Shown: positions 16,071 through 24,884 of the stretch, piece after piece
Numbering within the stretch: position 1 is the stretch's first letter
Layout of the letters: the number at the start of each line of letters is the position of its first letter
NCBI RefSeq assembly: GCF_030124145.1
Contig: NZ_JASKMS010000010.1
Coordinates: 1-64,000, forward strand
Direction of reading: 5' to 3'
Source of the DNA: Streptomyces sp. 378
Lineage (GTDB): Bacteria; Actinomycetota; Actinomycetes; Streptomycetales; Streptomycetaceae
Length of the DNA stretch: 64,000 bases
The notes under the pieces: generated by a model
Database searches by the model: none
Told to the model about the DNA's origin: nothing
The model's input: the letters and a program-made list of their open reading frames with translations, nothing else
Program-made: the position numbers and the translations under genes

Positions 16071-16832
16071 ATGTCCACCACTGACCAGCGGGTTGCCGTC
16101 GTGACCGGTGCCGCGCGCGGCATCGGTGCCGCCACCGCCGTACGACTGGCCGCCGAAGGCCGCGCGGTCGCCGTTCTCGACCTCGACGAGGCGGCCTGCA
16201 AGGACACCGTCGAGAAGATCACCGCCGCGGGCGGCAGGGCCCTCGCGGTCGGCTGCGACGTCTCGGACGAGGCCCAGGTCGAAGCGGCCGTCGCTCGGAT
16301 CGCCGAGGAGCTCGGCGCACCGACGATCCTGGTCAACAACGCGGGCGTGCTGCGCGACAACCTCCTGTTCAAGATGAGCGTCTCCGACTGGGACACCGTC
16401 ATGAACGTGCACCTGCGCGGCGCCTTCCTGATGTCCAAGGCCTGCCAGAAGCACATGGTGGACGCGGGCTTCGGCCGGATCGTCAACCTGTCCTCGTCGT
16501 CCGCGCTCGGCAACCGCGGTCAGGTGAACTACTCGGCCGCAAAGGCGGGCCTGCAGGGCTTCACCAAGACCCTCGCCAAGGAGCTCGGCAAGTTCGGCGT
16601 CACCGCCAACTCCGTCGCCCCCGGCTTCATCGCCACCGAGATGACCAAGGCGACCGCCGACCGGGTCGGCATGGGCTTCGAGGACTTCAAGGCCGCCGCC
16701 GCCACCCAGATCCCGGTGGCGCGGGTCGGCGAGCCGGAGGACATCGCCAACGCCATCGCCTTCTTCACCGGCGAGGCGGCCGGGTTCGTCTCCGGCCAGG
16801 TGCTGTACGTGGCCGGCGGACCGCTCGACTAA
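16071..16832 (+). CDS. fabG: 3-oxoacyl-ACP reductase-type SDR (FabG-like)
   Basis: NADPH-dependent short-chain dehydrogenase, 253 residues. The nucleotide-binding glycine motif is TGAARGIG near residue 13, NNAG follows near ILVNNAGVLRDN, and the catalytic Ser...Tyr-x3-Lys is in NLSSSSALGNRGQVNYSAAKAG. The pattern is that of FabG, acting on beta-ketoacyl thioesters in fatty-acid or related metabolism. The start has GAGGAG eight bases upstream and the promoter is well defined. It forms a two-gene unit with the SDR 12 bases downstream. It is likely a secondary FabG rather than the core FAS II one. Confidence 0.9.
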   Translation: MSTTDQRVAVVTGAARGIGAATAVRLAAEGRAVAVLDLDEAACKDTVEKITAAGGRALAVGCDVSDEAQVEAAVARIAEELGAPTILVNNAGVLRDNLLFKMSVSDWDTVMNVHLRGAFLMSKACQKHMVDAGFGRIVNLSSSSALGNRGQVNYSAAKAGLQGFTKTLAKELGKFGVTANSVAPGFIATEMTKATADRVGMGFEDFKAAAATQIPVARVGEPEDIANAIAFFTGEAAGFVSGQVLYVAGGPLD

Positions 16833-16844
16833 AGGACGAAGAAC

Positions 16845-17603
16845 ATGACTTCCGTGGAACTCTCCGGCAAGGTCGCCCTCGTGACGGGCGCCAGCCGCGG
16901 CATCGGCTACGGCGTGGCCGAGGCGCTGGTCGCGCGCGGTGACCGCGTGTGCATCACCGGACGCAACGAGGACGCCCTCAAGGAGGCCGTCGAGCAGCTC
17001 GGTTCCGACCGCGTGATCCACGTGGCGGGCAAGGCGCACGACGAGGCCCACCAGGCCGTCGCCGTCGAGCGCGCGATGGAGGCCTTCGGCCGCGTCGACT
17101 ACCTGGTCAACAACGCCGGCACCAACCCGGTGTTCGGGCCGATCGCCGACCTCGACCTGAACGTCGCCCGCAAGGTCTTCGAGACCAATGTCGTCTCGGC
17201 GCTCGGCTTCGCCCAGCGGACCTGGCACGCCTGGCAGAAGGACAACGGCGGCGCGATCGTCAACATCGCCTCCGTCGCGGGCCTGTCGCCCTCGCCGTTC
17301 ATCGGCGCGTACGGCGTCAGCAAGGCCGCGATGATCAACCTGACCGTGCAGCTCGCGCACGAGTTCGCGCCCAAGGTACGGGTCAACGCGATCGCCCCGG
17401 CGGTCGTGAAGACCAAGTTCGCCCAGGCCCTGTACGAGGGCCGCGAGGAGGAGGCCGCCGCGGCCTACCCGCTGGGACGGCTCGGCGTGCCCTCCGACAT
17501 CGGGGGCGCGGCGGCGTTCCTCACCTCCGAGCAGTCCGATTGGGTCACCGGTCAGACGCTCGTCGTGGACGGCGGCATCTTCCTCAACGCCGGAACCGGC
17601 TGA
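16845..17603 (+). CDS. SDR family oxidoreductase (FabG-like)
   Basis: Second short-chain dehydrogenase of the operon, 252 residues. It shows TGASRGIGYGVAEAL (nucleotide binding), YLVNNAGTNPVFGP, and the active site IASVAGLSPSPFIGAYGVSKAA (Tyr-x3-Lys). The C-terminus SDWVTGQTLVVDGG is classical. Substrate specificity cannot be read from the sequence. The adjacent FabG paralogue suggests paired work on 3-oxoacyl or 3-hydroxyacyl thioesters. A strong terminator follows. Confidence 0.9.
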   Translation: MTSVELSGKVALVTGASRGIGYGVAEALVARGDRVCITGRNEDALKEAVEQLGSDRVIHVAGKAHDEAHQAVAVERAMEAFGRVDYLVNNAGTNPVFGPIADLDLNVARKVFETNVVSALGFAQRTWHAWQKDNGGAIVNIASVAGLSPSPFIGAYGVSKAAMINLTVQLAHEFAPKVRVNAIAPAVVKTKFAQALYEGREEEAAAAYPLGRLGVPSDIGGAAAFLTSEQSDWVTGQTLVVDGGIFLNAGTG

Positions 17604-17719
17604 CAATGCCCGAACGGGACGAAAACGCCTGAACAGGACTAGAAAGCACGAACCGGCCTGACCGCGCCTGAACGAGGCCGGCAACGCCGCAACCGGCCGA
17701 CGAGCATCACGCACACCGC

Positions 17720-17760
17720 TCGGCACGGGCGCCCGTCCACACGGACGGCGCCCGTGCCGA
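17720..17760 (+). terminator. intrinsic terminator after the SDR operon
   Basis: A long GC-rich hairpin, GGCACGGGCGCCCGTCC (17722-17738), loop ACAC, GGACGGCGCCCGTGCC (17743-17758), with one bulged C and extra closing pairs on each side. There is no U-tract, as usual for Streptomyces. Confidence 0.8.
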
Positions 17761-17899
17761 TGCAAAGACACCGCAAAGCCCGATGACAACGTCGTCAAAG
17801 GTTTATCGATCAAGAGGTCATGTCCCGGGGAGGGTCAGCGGGCGCGGCACTGCGGTATGGTCTGCCGACCCTTGGTAGGGCAGATCGAGGAGCGTGCGC

Positions 17900-19486
17900 G
17901 TGTTCAACCGGAATCGATGCCTGCGGCGGGTGGCGGCCATCGCGTCCATATCGTCCCTGCTCGCCGGATGCGGCGTGCTGTCGTCCGACACCCCGGAGGA
18001 CGAAGGACCGATCGTCGTGGGCACCACCAGTGCGCCCAGCACGCTCGACCCTGCCGCTTCGTGGGACAGCTCCTGGGAGCTGTTCCGCAACATTTACCAA
18101 ACACTCCTGAGCTATCCGACCGGTGCGAGCGAGCCCCAGCCGGACGCCGCCGAGAGCTGCGGCTTCAGCGACTCCTCGAACCAGGTGTACCGGTGCGAGC
18201 TGCGCGAGGGCCTGAAGTTCTCCAACGGCGACGCGCTGGACGCGCAGGCCGTGAAGCACTCGTTCGACCGGATCCGCAAGATCAACGTCAACGGCGGCCC
18301 CGCCGGTCTGCTGGGCAGCCTGGAGCGGGTGCAGGCGTCGAACGACCGTGAGGTGGTCTTCCACCTCAACAAGCCGGACTCCACCTTCCCGTTCGTGCTC
18401 GCCACCCCCGCCATGTCGATCGTGTCCCCGGAGGCCTACCCGGCGGACGGCCTGCGCGAGGACGGCGACGTGGTCGGGTCCGGGCCGTACACCCTTGACT
18501 CGTACTCCGACGGCAAGGAAGCCGTTCTCGTCCGCAACGACGCCTACAAGGGGTACGCGGAGCGCCGGAACGACGCCGTGACCGTCCGGTACTTCCAGGA
18601 CTCCGGCGCCATGGTGAAGGCCCTGCGGGACGAGAAGATCGACGTGACGTACCGCGGTCTGGCCGCCGGTGACGTCGTCGAGCTCCAGAGCAAGACCTCC
18701 AAGGACGAGGAGATCCAGCTCGTCGAGGGCACCGGCACCGACATCAACTACCTGGTGTTCAACCCGAAGGACCCCTGGGCGAACAAGAAGGCCGTGCGCC
18801 AGGCCATCGCACAGGTCGTCGACCGGGCGGCGATCGCCCACAAGGTCTACAAGGACACCGTCGACCCGCTGTACTCCATGGTCCCCAAGGGCCTCACGGG
18901 CCACACCACGGGCTTCTTCGACGACTACGGCGACCCGGACGAGGCCAAGGCCCGGAAGATCCTCACCGAGGCCGGCATCACCCAGCGCGTCCCACTCACC
19001 TTCTGGTACACGAGCGACCGCTACGGCTCCGAGACCGCCGCCGAGTTCAAGGAGCTCAAGCGCCAGCTGGAGGACTCCGGGCTGTTCTCCATCAGCCTCA
19101 AGAGCCGCCCCTGGAAGACGTACGTCGAGGGGTACCAGAAGGGCGAGTACCCGGTGTTCGGACGCGGTTGGTTCCCCGACTTCCCGGACGCCGAGAACTT
19201 CATCGCGCCGTTCGTCGGTGAGCAGAACGCCCTCGGCACGCCCTACCGGGCGCCCGAGATCACCGGTGATCTGCTGCCCCGTTCGCGCCGGGAGAGCGAC
19301 CGCGCCAAGGTGGAGAAGGAGTTCGAGGCGGCCCAGCGGATGCTCGTGGACGACGTCCGGCTGCTGCCGCTGTGGCAGGGCCGGCAGTACGTGGCGGCGA
19401 GCCGGGACGTCTCGGGTGCCGAGCGGGCCATGGACCCGTCGACGATCATGATGATGTGGGAGCTGCACCGCAAGACCGCCTGGTAG
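17900..19486 (+). CDS. ABC transporter substrate-binding lipoprotein, family 5 (peptide/opine type)
   Basis: Lipid-anchored solute-binding protein of 528 residues, peptide/nickel/opine class. The signal peptide ends in lipobox LAGC (Cys24), followed by a typical DDxLDP-like entry (TTSAPSTLDPAASWD). Family landmarks include YRCELREGLKFSNGDALDAQ, VVGSGPYTLDSY and VRQAIAQVVDRAAI. The GTG at 17900 is preferred over that at 17894 because GAGGAG lies seven bases upstream. No permease or ATPase genes are adjacent, so it either serves a transporter elsewhere or senses ligand. Confidence 0.9.
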   Translation: MFNRNRCLRRVAAIASISSLLAGCGVLSSDTPEDEGPIVVGTTSAPSTLDPAASWDSSWELFRNIYQTLLSYPTGASEPQPDAAESCGFSDSSNQVYRCELREGLKFSNGDALDAQAVKHSFDRIRKINVNGGPAGLLGSLERVQASNDREVVFHLNKPDSTFPFVLATPAMSIVSPEAYPADGLREDGDVVGSGPYTLDSYSDGKEAVLVRNDAYKGYAERRNDAVTVRYFQDSGAMVKALRDEKIDVTYRGLAAGDVVELQSKTSKDEEIQLVEGTGTDINYLVFNPKDPWANKKAVRQAIAQVVDRAAIAHKVYKDTVDPLYSMVPKGLTGHTTGFFDDYGDPDEAKARKILTEAGITQRVPLTFWYTSDRYGSETAAEFKELKRQLEDSGLFSISLKSRPWKTYVEGYQKGEYPVFGRGWFPDFPDAENFIAPFVGEQNALGTPYRAPEITGDLLPRSRRESDRAKVEKEFEAAQRMLVDDVRLLPLWQGRQYVAASRDVSGAERAMDPSTIMMMWELHRKTAW

Positions 19487-19578
19487 GCGGGCCGGCGCCG
19501 GGCGTTCCCGGGCACGTTGTCAGTGGTCGCCTGTAGGTTCTGTGGCCTGAAGTGACCGCACATCGTGAGGACGTTGAC

Positions 19579-20262
19579 GTGACCGACATCGCCATGCTGC
19601 CCGAGTCCTGGCGCGGGGTTCTGGGTGACGAGCTGCAGCAGCCCTGGTTCAAGGAGCTGACGGAGTTCGTCGAGGAGGAGCGGGCGAAGGGTCCCGTCCA
19701 TCCGCCGCGCGAGGAGGTCTTCGCCGCGCTGGACGCCACGCCGTACGAGGGGGTCAAGGTCCTGATCCTCGGTCAGGACCCCTACCACGGCGAAGGGCAG
19801 GGCCACGGCCTGTGCTTCTCGGTCCGGCCGGGCGTGCGGATCCCGCCGTCCCTGCGCAACATCTACAAGGAGATGCACCAGGAGCTGGGCACGCCGATCC
19901 CGGACAACGGCTATCTGATGCCGTGGGCCGAGCAGGGCGTGCTGCTGCTCAACGCGGTCCTCACGGTCCGGGGCGGCGAGGCCAACTCGCACAAGGGGCG
20001 GGGCTGGGAGAAGTTCACCGACGCCGTGATCCGGGCCGTGGCCGAGCGGCCCGACCCGGCGGTCTTCGTGCTGTGGGGCAACTACGCGCAGAAGAAGCTC
20101 CCGCTGATCGACGAGTCCCGGCACGCGGTGGTCAAGGGCGCGCATCCCTCGCCCCTGTCGGCGAAGAAGTTCTTCGGCTCGCGTCCCTTCACCCAGATCA
20201 ACGAGGCGGTGGCGGCGCAGGGCCACACCCCGATCGACTGGACGATTCCGAACCTGGGCTGA
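19579..20262 (+). CDS. ung: uracil-DNA glycosylase, family 1
   Basis: Removes uracil from DNA as the first step of base-excision repair. The 227-residue protein carries the water-activating loop GQDPYHG, the uracil-binding segment (GVLLLNAVLTV) and the DNA-intercalating loop HPSPLSAKKFFG, all intact. The GTG start at 19579 gives the usual length and has GAGG upstream; an earlier in-frame start at 19552 is less likely. It is flanked by genes on the same strand but probably transcribed alone. Confidence 0.95.
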   Translation: MTDIAMLPESWRGVLGDELQQPWFKELTEFVEEERAKGPVHPPREEVFAALDATPYEGVKVLILGQDPYHGEGQGHGLCFSVRPGVRIPPSLRNIYKEMHQELGTPIPDNGYLMPWAEQGVLLLNAVLTVRGGEANSHKGRGWEKFTDAVIRAVAERPDPAVFVLWGNYAQKKLPLIDESRHAVVKGAHPSPLSAKKFFGSRPFTQINEAVAAQGHTPIDWTIPNLG

Positions 20263-20377
20263 GGGACCGGCCGGACGGCCGTGACGTCACCGGGGGTCTC
20301 CGGAGCCGCCTGAGCCGGATCGCCCCCGGCTGCGGTTAGCGTCGGCGGGAACAGCCGGCGAGTGCGCGGAGGGCGTC

Positions 20378-20878
20378 GTGGCGGAGCGACAGGGGCAGGC
20401 GGCGCCGGACGCCGTGCTGACACGGATCGGGCAGGTCGTGATGCTGCACCACGCGGGGGACCGGGAGGAGGCCCGGCACCGGTTGCTCGGCCTGTGGGCG
20501 GAGATCGGCGAGCACGGCGACCCGCTGCACCGCTGCACCCTCGCCCACTACCTGGCCGACACCCAGGACGACCCGGCGGACGAACTGGCCTGGGACCTGC
20601 GCGCGTTGACGGCTGCCGAGGAGGCCAGGGAGGAGGCCTTCGCGGTGACGGCGGTGACGGCGCTCTACCCTTCCCTGCACGTGAACCTGGCGGACGACTA
20701 CCTCAGACTCGGGCGCGACGATGCCGCCCGCACGCATCTGCGCTGGGCCCGGGACGCCGCCACCGCCCTCGCCGACGACAGCTACGGCGACGGTGTGTGG
20801 GCGGCCATCGGACGGCTGGAGTCCCGGCTGGGGGAGGGCGGCCCGGGGGCGTGGACACCGCCGCGGCAGCGGCCCTGA
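20378..20878 (+). CDS. small helical-repeat (TPR-like) protein
   Basis: Cytoplasmic protein of 166 residues, mostly amphipathic helices arranged like tetratricopeptide repeats: AVLTRIGQVVMLHHAGDREEARHRL, then a second pair around HVNLADDYLRLGRDDAARTH. No catalytic motif is visible, and the role is probably protein-protein interaction. The GTG start at 20378 has GGAGG five bases upstream. Confidence 0.75.
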   Translation: MAERQGQAAPDAVLTRIGQVVMLHHAGDREEARHRLLGLWAEIGEHGDPLHRCTLAHYLADTQDDPADELAWDLRALTAAEEAREEAFAVTAVTALYPSLHVNLADDYLRLGRDDAARTHLRWARDAATALADDSYGDGVWAAIGRLESRLGEGGPGAWTPPRQRP

Positions 20879-20888
20879 CGGCGGCAGG

Positions 20889-21407
20889 TCAGCGCCCGTA
20901 CGTGTCGCGGCAGATCCTCGCCTCCGGGCTGTCCGTCCGCCAGCCCCCGTAGCGTCTGCCCAGCGCGCACACGTCCGAGCTGTTCGGAACGCTCTTCTCG
21001 ACGTCCTGCCGTACCGCCTCCGGCACGTCCGGGACTGCGGCGTGCGACCGCCGGGGGGCGCGCGGGGCGGGCTCGGGGCGTTGCGGACGCATCGGGTGCG
21101 GTCGGACATCACGGTCACCGGGCCCCGGCCGGGCGCGCTCCGGCGAGGCCGCCGGCGGCGTCGCCGGCCGGGGCGCCGAAACGGCCGGCTCGGGGCGACG
21201 GGACGCCTCTTCGATGAGTTGCAGGGCCTCACGGGCCGGTGCCTGCACGATCTGGGTCTCCGCCTCCCCCTCCGGCCGCGGCGCCGACGGCCGGGACGGT
21301 GCCGCCGAGGGCCCCGGCGCGGGGGGATGCGGGACCGTCGTACAGCCGGTGAGGGCCGAGACCGCCACGGTCACCAGGAGCGTCGCTGTGGTCGTCGTTC
21401 GATGCAC
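20889..21407 (-). CDS. small lipoprotein with conserved Cys-containing C-terminal domain
   Basis: Exported lipoprotein of about 172 residues, unknown function. The signal peptide LLVTVAVSALTGC ends in a lipobox with Cys22. The middle is a Pro/Ala/Arg-rich linker. The C-terminal 40 residues (VPNSSDVCALGRRYGGWRTD and then ARICRDTYGR) carry two cysteines and look like a small conserved Streptomyces envelope domain. The GTG start at 21407 is chosen because it places the signal peptide at the N-terminus; the longer open frame upstream has no ribosome site. It converges with the TPR-like gene. Confidence 0.7.
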   Translation of the reverse strand: MHRTTTTATLLVTVAVSALTGCTTVPHPPAPGPSAAPSRPSAPRPEGEAETQIVQAPAREALQLIEEASRRPEPAVSAPRPATPPAASPERARPGPGDRDVRPHPMRPQRPEPAPRAPRRSHAAVPDVPEAVRQDVEKSVPNSSDVCALGRRYGGWRTDSPEARICRDTYGR

Positions 21408-21554
21408 CCGCGCAACTCTGGTGCGTCCGGCCCGAGATGGGGCCGCGGACCGGCGGAGGATGCCCCGGACGGGTGATCTCGCGCCCCGTACGGAGGTCGC
21501 GCACGGGACGGGGGTGACGTGCGGTGACACGCGTGACCGGTGGCTCGGGCGAGG

Positions 21555-22064
21555 TCAGTCGCCGGTCGCGCCGTCGATGCGCTCGCGGATCAGGTCCGCG
21601 TGGCCGTTGTGCCGCGCGTACTCCTCGATCATGTGGGTGTAGAGCCACCGCAGGTTGTACCGCTCGCCGGTGCGCCGGTGCTTGCCCTCGCTGATGTCGT
21701 CGAGACCGAAGCGGGCCGCGTTGCGGCGGGCCGTGTCGATCTCGGCCTGCCAGGTCGCCTGCGTCTCCTGCCAGGTGTCCGCCTCGGTGAGACGGAACTT
21801 GTCCGGGTCCTCGGCGCTCCAGTAGATCGGCTGCGCGTCCTCGCCCGTCAGCACCCGGCGGAACCAGCTCCGTTCGACGTCCGCCATGTGCCGCACCAAC
21901 CCCAGCAGGGACAGGTCGGAGGGCTCGACGGCCGCTGACCTGAGCTGCTCGTCGCTCAGCCCTTCGCACTTCCAGGCGAGCGTCTGGCGGTGGAAGTCGA
22001 GCCAGCCCTCCAGCATGGTGCGTTCGTCGGCCGTGCTGGCGGGGATGCTGCGTTCGTTCGTCAT
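21555..22064 (-). CDS. DinB/DUF664 family protein
   Basis: Four-helix DinB-superfamily protein of 169 residues. Its histidines in LLGLVRHMADVERSWF and WLYTHMIEEYARHNGHADLIRE match the metal triad of DUF664 proteins. Family members include thiol-dependent S-transferases that may use mycothiol in actinobacteria; the reaction here is unknown. The start at 22064 has AGAGG eight bases upstream. It lies 44 bases downstream of the TetR-type gene on the same strand. Confidence 0.85.
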   Translation of the reverse strand: MTNERSIPASTADERTMLEGWLDFHRQTLAWKCEGLSDEQLRSAAVEPSDLSLLGLVRHMADVERSWFRRVLTGEDAQPIYWSAEDPDKFRLTEADTWQETQATWQAEIDTARRNAARFGLDDISEGKHRRTGERYNLRWLYTHMIEEYARHNGHADLIRERIDGATGD

Positions 22065-22107
22065 GAACGCATCCTCTCCGGGCAGCCTCTGACGCGCCAC
22101 GAGGTTT

Positions 22108-22698
22108 TCAGCCCCCCAGCATGCCCTCCAGCAGTTCCCGCACCCCGGCCCGCACGTCCTCCAGGCTCGGCACCTCGGCACCGAAGGACCCCGCCACGCA
22201 GCTGAACATCAGCCCGTCCGCCCAGGCGATCAGCGACAGGGTGTGCCGGGCCGGGTCCGTCGAGCCCAGACCGGTCACCAGGGCCGCGAGCTGGTCCCGG
22301 AAACGGGCGCCGGCGGCGTCGAAGTAGGCCCGCAGCTCGGGGCGGCGCGTGGCTTCCAGGGCCAGTTCGTAGCGGGCGAGGGTGAGGGTGCGGTTACCCG
22401 TCAGGGCCCGGTGGGTCGCCAGGGCCAGCGCGTCCGCCAGGGGGCCGGCCCCGGCCCGGGGGTCCGGCATCTCGTGCAGCCCCAGCACCCGCGCCTCACG
22501 GTCGGCCAGGCGCCGCACCGCCAGTTCCAGCAGGGCCTGCCGGGTCCGCGCGAGGTTGGAGGTGGACCCCTGCGGGAGCCCGGCCGCCTCGTCGACGGCC
22601 CGGTGCGTGAGGCCGCGCATTCCGCGCTCGGCGAGCAGGGCGAGGGAGGTGTCGGCGACGAGATCGGAGCGGGCGGGGCCGGCGGTGCGTACGGACAT
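22108..22698 (-). CDS. TetR-family transcriptional regulator
   Basis: DNA-binding repressor of 196 residues. The helix-turn-helix is in LAERGMRGLTHRAVDEAAGLPQGSTSN; the C-terminal part is an all-helical ligand domain (TetR_C type). It is divergent from the FAD monooxygenase at 22781, with two perfect palindromes between them, so it very likely represses that gene and itself. A -10 like TAGCGT lies seven bases before the ATG at 22698, suggesting a leaderless transcript; a GTG nine bases upstream is the alternative. Confidence 0.92.
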   Translation of the reverse strand: MSVRTAGPARSDLVADTSLALLAERGMRGLTHRAVDEAAGLPQGSTSNLARTRQALLELAVRRLADREARVLGLHEMPDPRAGAGPLADALALATHRALTGNRTLTLARYELALEATRRPELRAYFDAAGARFRDQLAALVTGLGSTDPARHTLSLIAWADGLMFSCVAGSFGAEVPSLEDVRAGVRELLEGMLGG

Positions 22699-22719
22699 GG
22701 GCCTCACGCTACCCGCTCT

Positions 22720-22762
22720 ACTACATCTGTAGTAACGTCGATGATGTCACTACAGGTGTAGT
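22720..22762. promoter_or_regulatory. twin TetR operators
   Basis: Two perfect 14-base palindromes, ACTACATCTGTAGT (22720-22733) and ACTACAGGTGTAGT (22749-22762), share the consensus ACTACANNTGTAGT with centres 29 bases apart. They fill the space between the divergent TetR and monooxygenase genes. Confidence 0.88.
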
Positions 22763-22780
22763 CGAACAGCAGGAGGAGCC

Positions 22781-23965
22781 ATGGCACAGCCGAGTCGGGC
22801 CGTCGTGATCGGCGGCGGGATCGGAGGCCTGACCGCGGCGGTCGCCCTGCACCGGCGCGGCCTGCGGGTCACCGTGCTGGAGCGGGCCCGCTCGCTGGCT
22901 CCGGTCGGCGCTGCGATCTCCCTCGCGCCCAACGCTCTGCGCGCACTGGACGTCATCGGCCTCGGCGACGAGATCCGCACCCTCGCCGCCTGGTCGGGGG
23001 ACGGCGGCCTGCGCTCCCCGGGCGGGCGGTGGTTGTTCCGCTCCTCCGCCGAGGCCGCAGCCGAGCGCTTCGGCGGCCCGCTCGTCCTGCTGCACCGCGC
23101 CACCCTGATCGAGCGTCTCGCCGGCCTTCTCCCGGCGGACGCCGTCCGCACGGACGCCGCGGCGGCCCTCGCCGACAGTGGCGGCCCGGGCCGGGCGGCC
23201 CGCGTCACGACCGCCGACGGTGAGATCGAAGCCGACCTGGTGGTCGGTGCGGACGGAGTCCGCTCCGCGGTGCGCGGTGCGCTCTTCCCCCGCCACCCGG
23301 GGACCGTCTACTCCGGCTTCACCACCTGGCGGGTCGTGATCCCCCTCCCCGGCGCGCGGTTCGCCTCGCACGAGACCTGGGGCCGAGGCCGTATCTGGGG
23401 CACCCACCCGCTCAAGGACGGCCGCGTCTACGCCTACGCCGCCGCCCTGGCCCCCGCCGGCGGCCGGGCGCCCGACGACGAGAAGTCCGAACTGCTGCGC
23501 CGCTTCGGGGACTGGCACGACCCGATCCCCGCCGTGCTCGCCGCCATCCGCCCCGAGGACGTCCTGCGCCACGACGTCCACCGCGTCGCCGAGCCCCTGC
23601 CCGCCTACCACCAGGGCCGGGTCGCCCTGCTCGGCGACGCCGCGCACGCCATGCCCCCCAGCCTCGGCCAGGGCGGCAACCAGGCGATCGAGGACGCGAT
23701 CGTGCTCGCCCACCACTGCGACGACCTCGCCGCCTACACCGCCGCCCGGCTGCCGCGGACGACCGCCATCGGACGCCGGGCCGTCACGGCGGCCCGGCTC
23801 AGCCTCATGAGCGGCCGGGCCGGGACCGCCCTGCGCGACACGGCCGTGACCGCACTGTCGAAGGCCGGACCCGCCCTGCTCCTGCGCGGCTTCGACGGCA
23901 TCGCCGACTGGGCGCCACCACAGCGGCCGTATGCTTCCGAACAGACCCCGGCAGGCAACCGTTAG
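22781..23965 (+). CDS. FAD-dependent monooxygenase (aromatic hydroxylase type)
   Basis: Flavoprotein hydroxylase of 394 residues, class A. The FAD dinucleotide motif is VVIGGGIGGLTAAVAL at the N-terminus, the DG motif is VVGADGVRSAV, and the GD motif is ALLGDAAHAMPPSLGQGGN. The substrate is unknown; TetR control of such an enzyme suggests a xenobiotic or aromatic metabolite that is also the inducer. The start has AGGAGGAG two to five bases upstream. A Gfo/Idh/MocA oxidoreductase gene follows after 13 bases in the same operon. Confidence 0.92.
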   Translation: MAQPSRAVVIGGGIGGLTAAVALHRRGLRVTVLERARSLAPVGAAISLAPNALRALDVIGLGDEIRTLAAWSGDGGLRSPGGRWLFRSSAEAAAERFGGPLVLLHRATLIERLAGLLPADAVRTDAAAALADSGGPGRAARVTTADGEIEADLVVGADGVRSAVRGALFPRHPGTVYSGFTTWRVVIPLPGARFASHETWGRGRIWGTHPLKDGRVYAYAAALAPAGGRAPDDEKSELLRRFGDWHDPIPAVLAAIRPEDVLRHDVHRVAEPLPAYHQGRVALLGDAAHAMPPSLGQGGNQAIEDAIVLAHHCDDLAAYTAARLPRTTAIGRRAVTAARLSLMSGRAGTALRDTAVTALSKAGPALLLRGFDGIADWAPPQRPYASEQTPAGNR

Positions 23966-23978
23966 AGGAGATCATCCC

Positions 23979-24884
23979 GTGAAGGTCGGCTGCATCGGAC
24001 TCGGCGACATCGCGCAGAAGGCCTACCTTCCGGTCCTCGCCTTCCGGCCCGGGGTCGAACTGCACCTGCAGACCCGCACGCCCGCCACGCTCGACCGGGT
24101 CGCCGACGGCCTCCACCTCCCGCCGGAGCGGCGGCACACCACCTTCGACTCCCTGCTCGCGGCGGGCCTCGACGCGGCCTTCGTGCACGCGCCCACACTC
24201 GTGCACCCGGAGATCGTGACGCGGCTGCTGGAGGCGGGCGTACCGACGTACGTCGACAAGCCGCTCGCCTACCGAATCGACGACTCCGCGCGGCTGGTGG
24301 CACTCGCCGAGGAGCGGGACGTGAGCCTCGCGGTCGGCTTCAACCGGCGCCACGCCCCCGGCTACACGCAGTGCGCGGACCATCCGCGCGAGCTGATCCT
24401 GATGCAGAAGAACCGCATCGGGCTGCCGGAGGAACCCCGCTCGATGATCCTCGACGACTTCATCCACGTCGTGGACACCCTGCGGTTCCTGGTGCCCGGC
24501 GAGATCGACGACGTGACCGTGCGCGCCCGCGTCCAGGACGGGCTGCTGCACCACGTGGTGCTCCAGCTCGCCGGGGACGGCTTCACCGCGCTCGGCGTGA
24601 TGAACCGGCTCAGCGGCTCCGCCGAGGAGATCCTCGAGGTGTCCGGGCAGGACACCAAACGGCAGGTCGTCAACCTCGCCGAGGTCGTCGACCACAAGGG
24701 TCAGCCGACCGTGCGGCGGCGGGGGGACTGGGTGCCGGTGGCCCGGCAGCGCGGGATCGAGCAGGCGGTGCTCGCGTTCCTGGACGCCGTCCGGGCGGGC
24801 AAGGTGCTCAGCGCCCGGGACGCGCTGGCGACCCATGAACTGTGCGAACGGGTGGTACGCGCGGTTCAGGAGCGGACCGCCTGA
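23979..24884 (+). CDS. Gfo/Idh/MocA family oxidoreductase
   Basis: NAD(P)-dependent oxidoreductase of 301 residues. The Rossmann motif GCIGLGDIAQKAYLPVL opens the protein, the family EKP-like signature is YVDKPLAY, and the C-terminal half is the alpha/beta domain (HVVDTLRFLVPGEI). The GTG start at 23979 has AGAGGAG eight bases upstream. It is co-transcribed with the FAD monooxygenase. Its last 77 bases overlap the end of the convergent lnt gene. Confidence 0.9.
   Translation: MKVGCIGLGDIAQKAYLPVLAFRPGVELHLQTRTPATLDRVADGLHLPPERRHTTFDSLLAAGLDAAFVHAPTLVHPEIVTRLLEAGVPTYVDKPLAYRIDDSARLVALAEERDVSLAVGFNRRHAPGYTQCADHPRELILMQKNRIGLPEEPRSMILDDFIHVVDTLRFLVPGEIDDVTVRARVQDGLLHHVVLQLAGDGFTALGVMNRLSGSAEEILEVSGQDTKRQVVNLAEVVDHKGQPTVRRRGDWVPVARQRGIEQAVLAFLDAVRAGKVLSARDALATHELCERVVRAVQERTA

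Noticed and set aside
17722..17758. Inverted repeat considered as a CRISPR or integron repeat
   Set aside because: It occurs once, with a 4-base loop, directly after an operon; it is a terminator. No CRISPR array is seen anywhere in the window.
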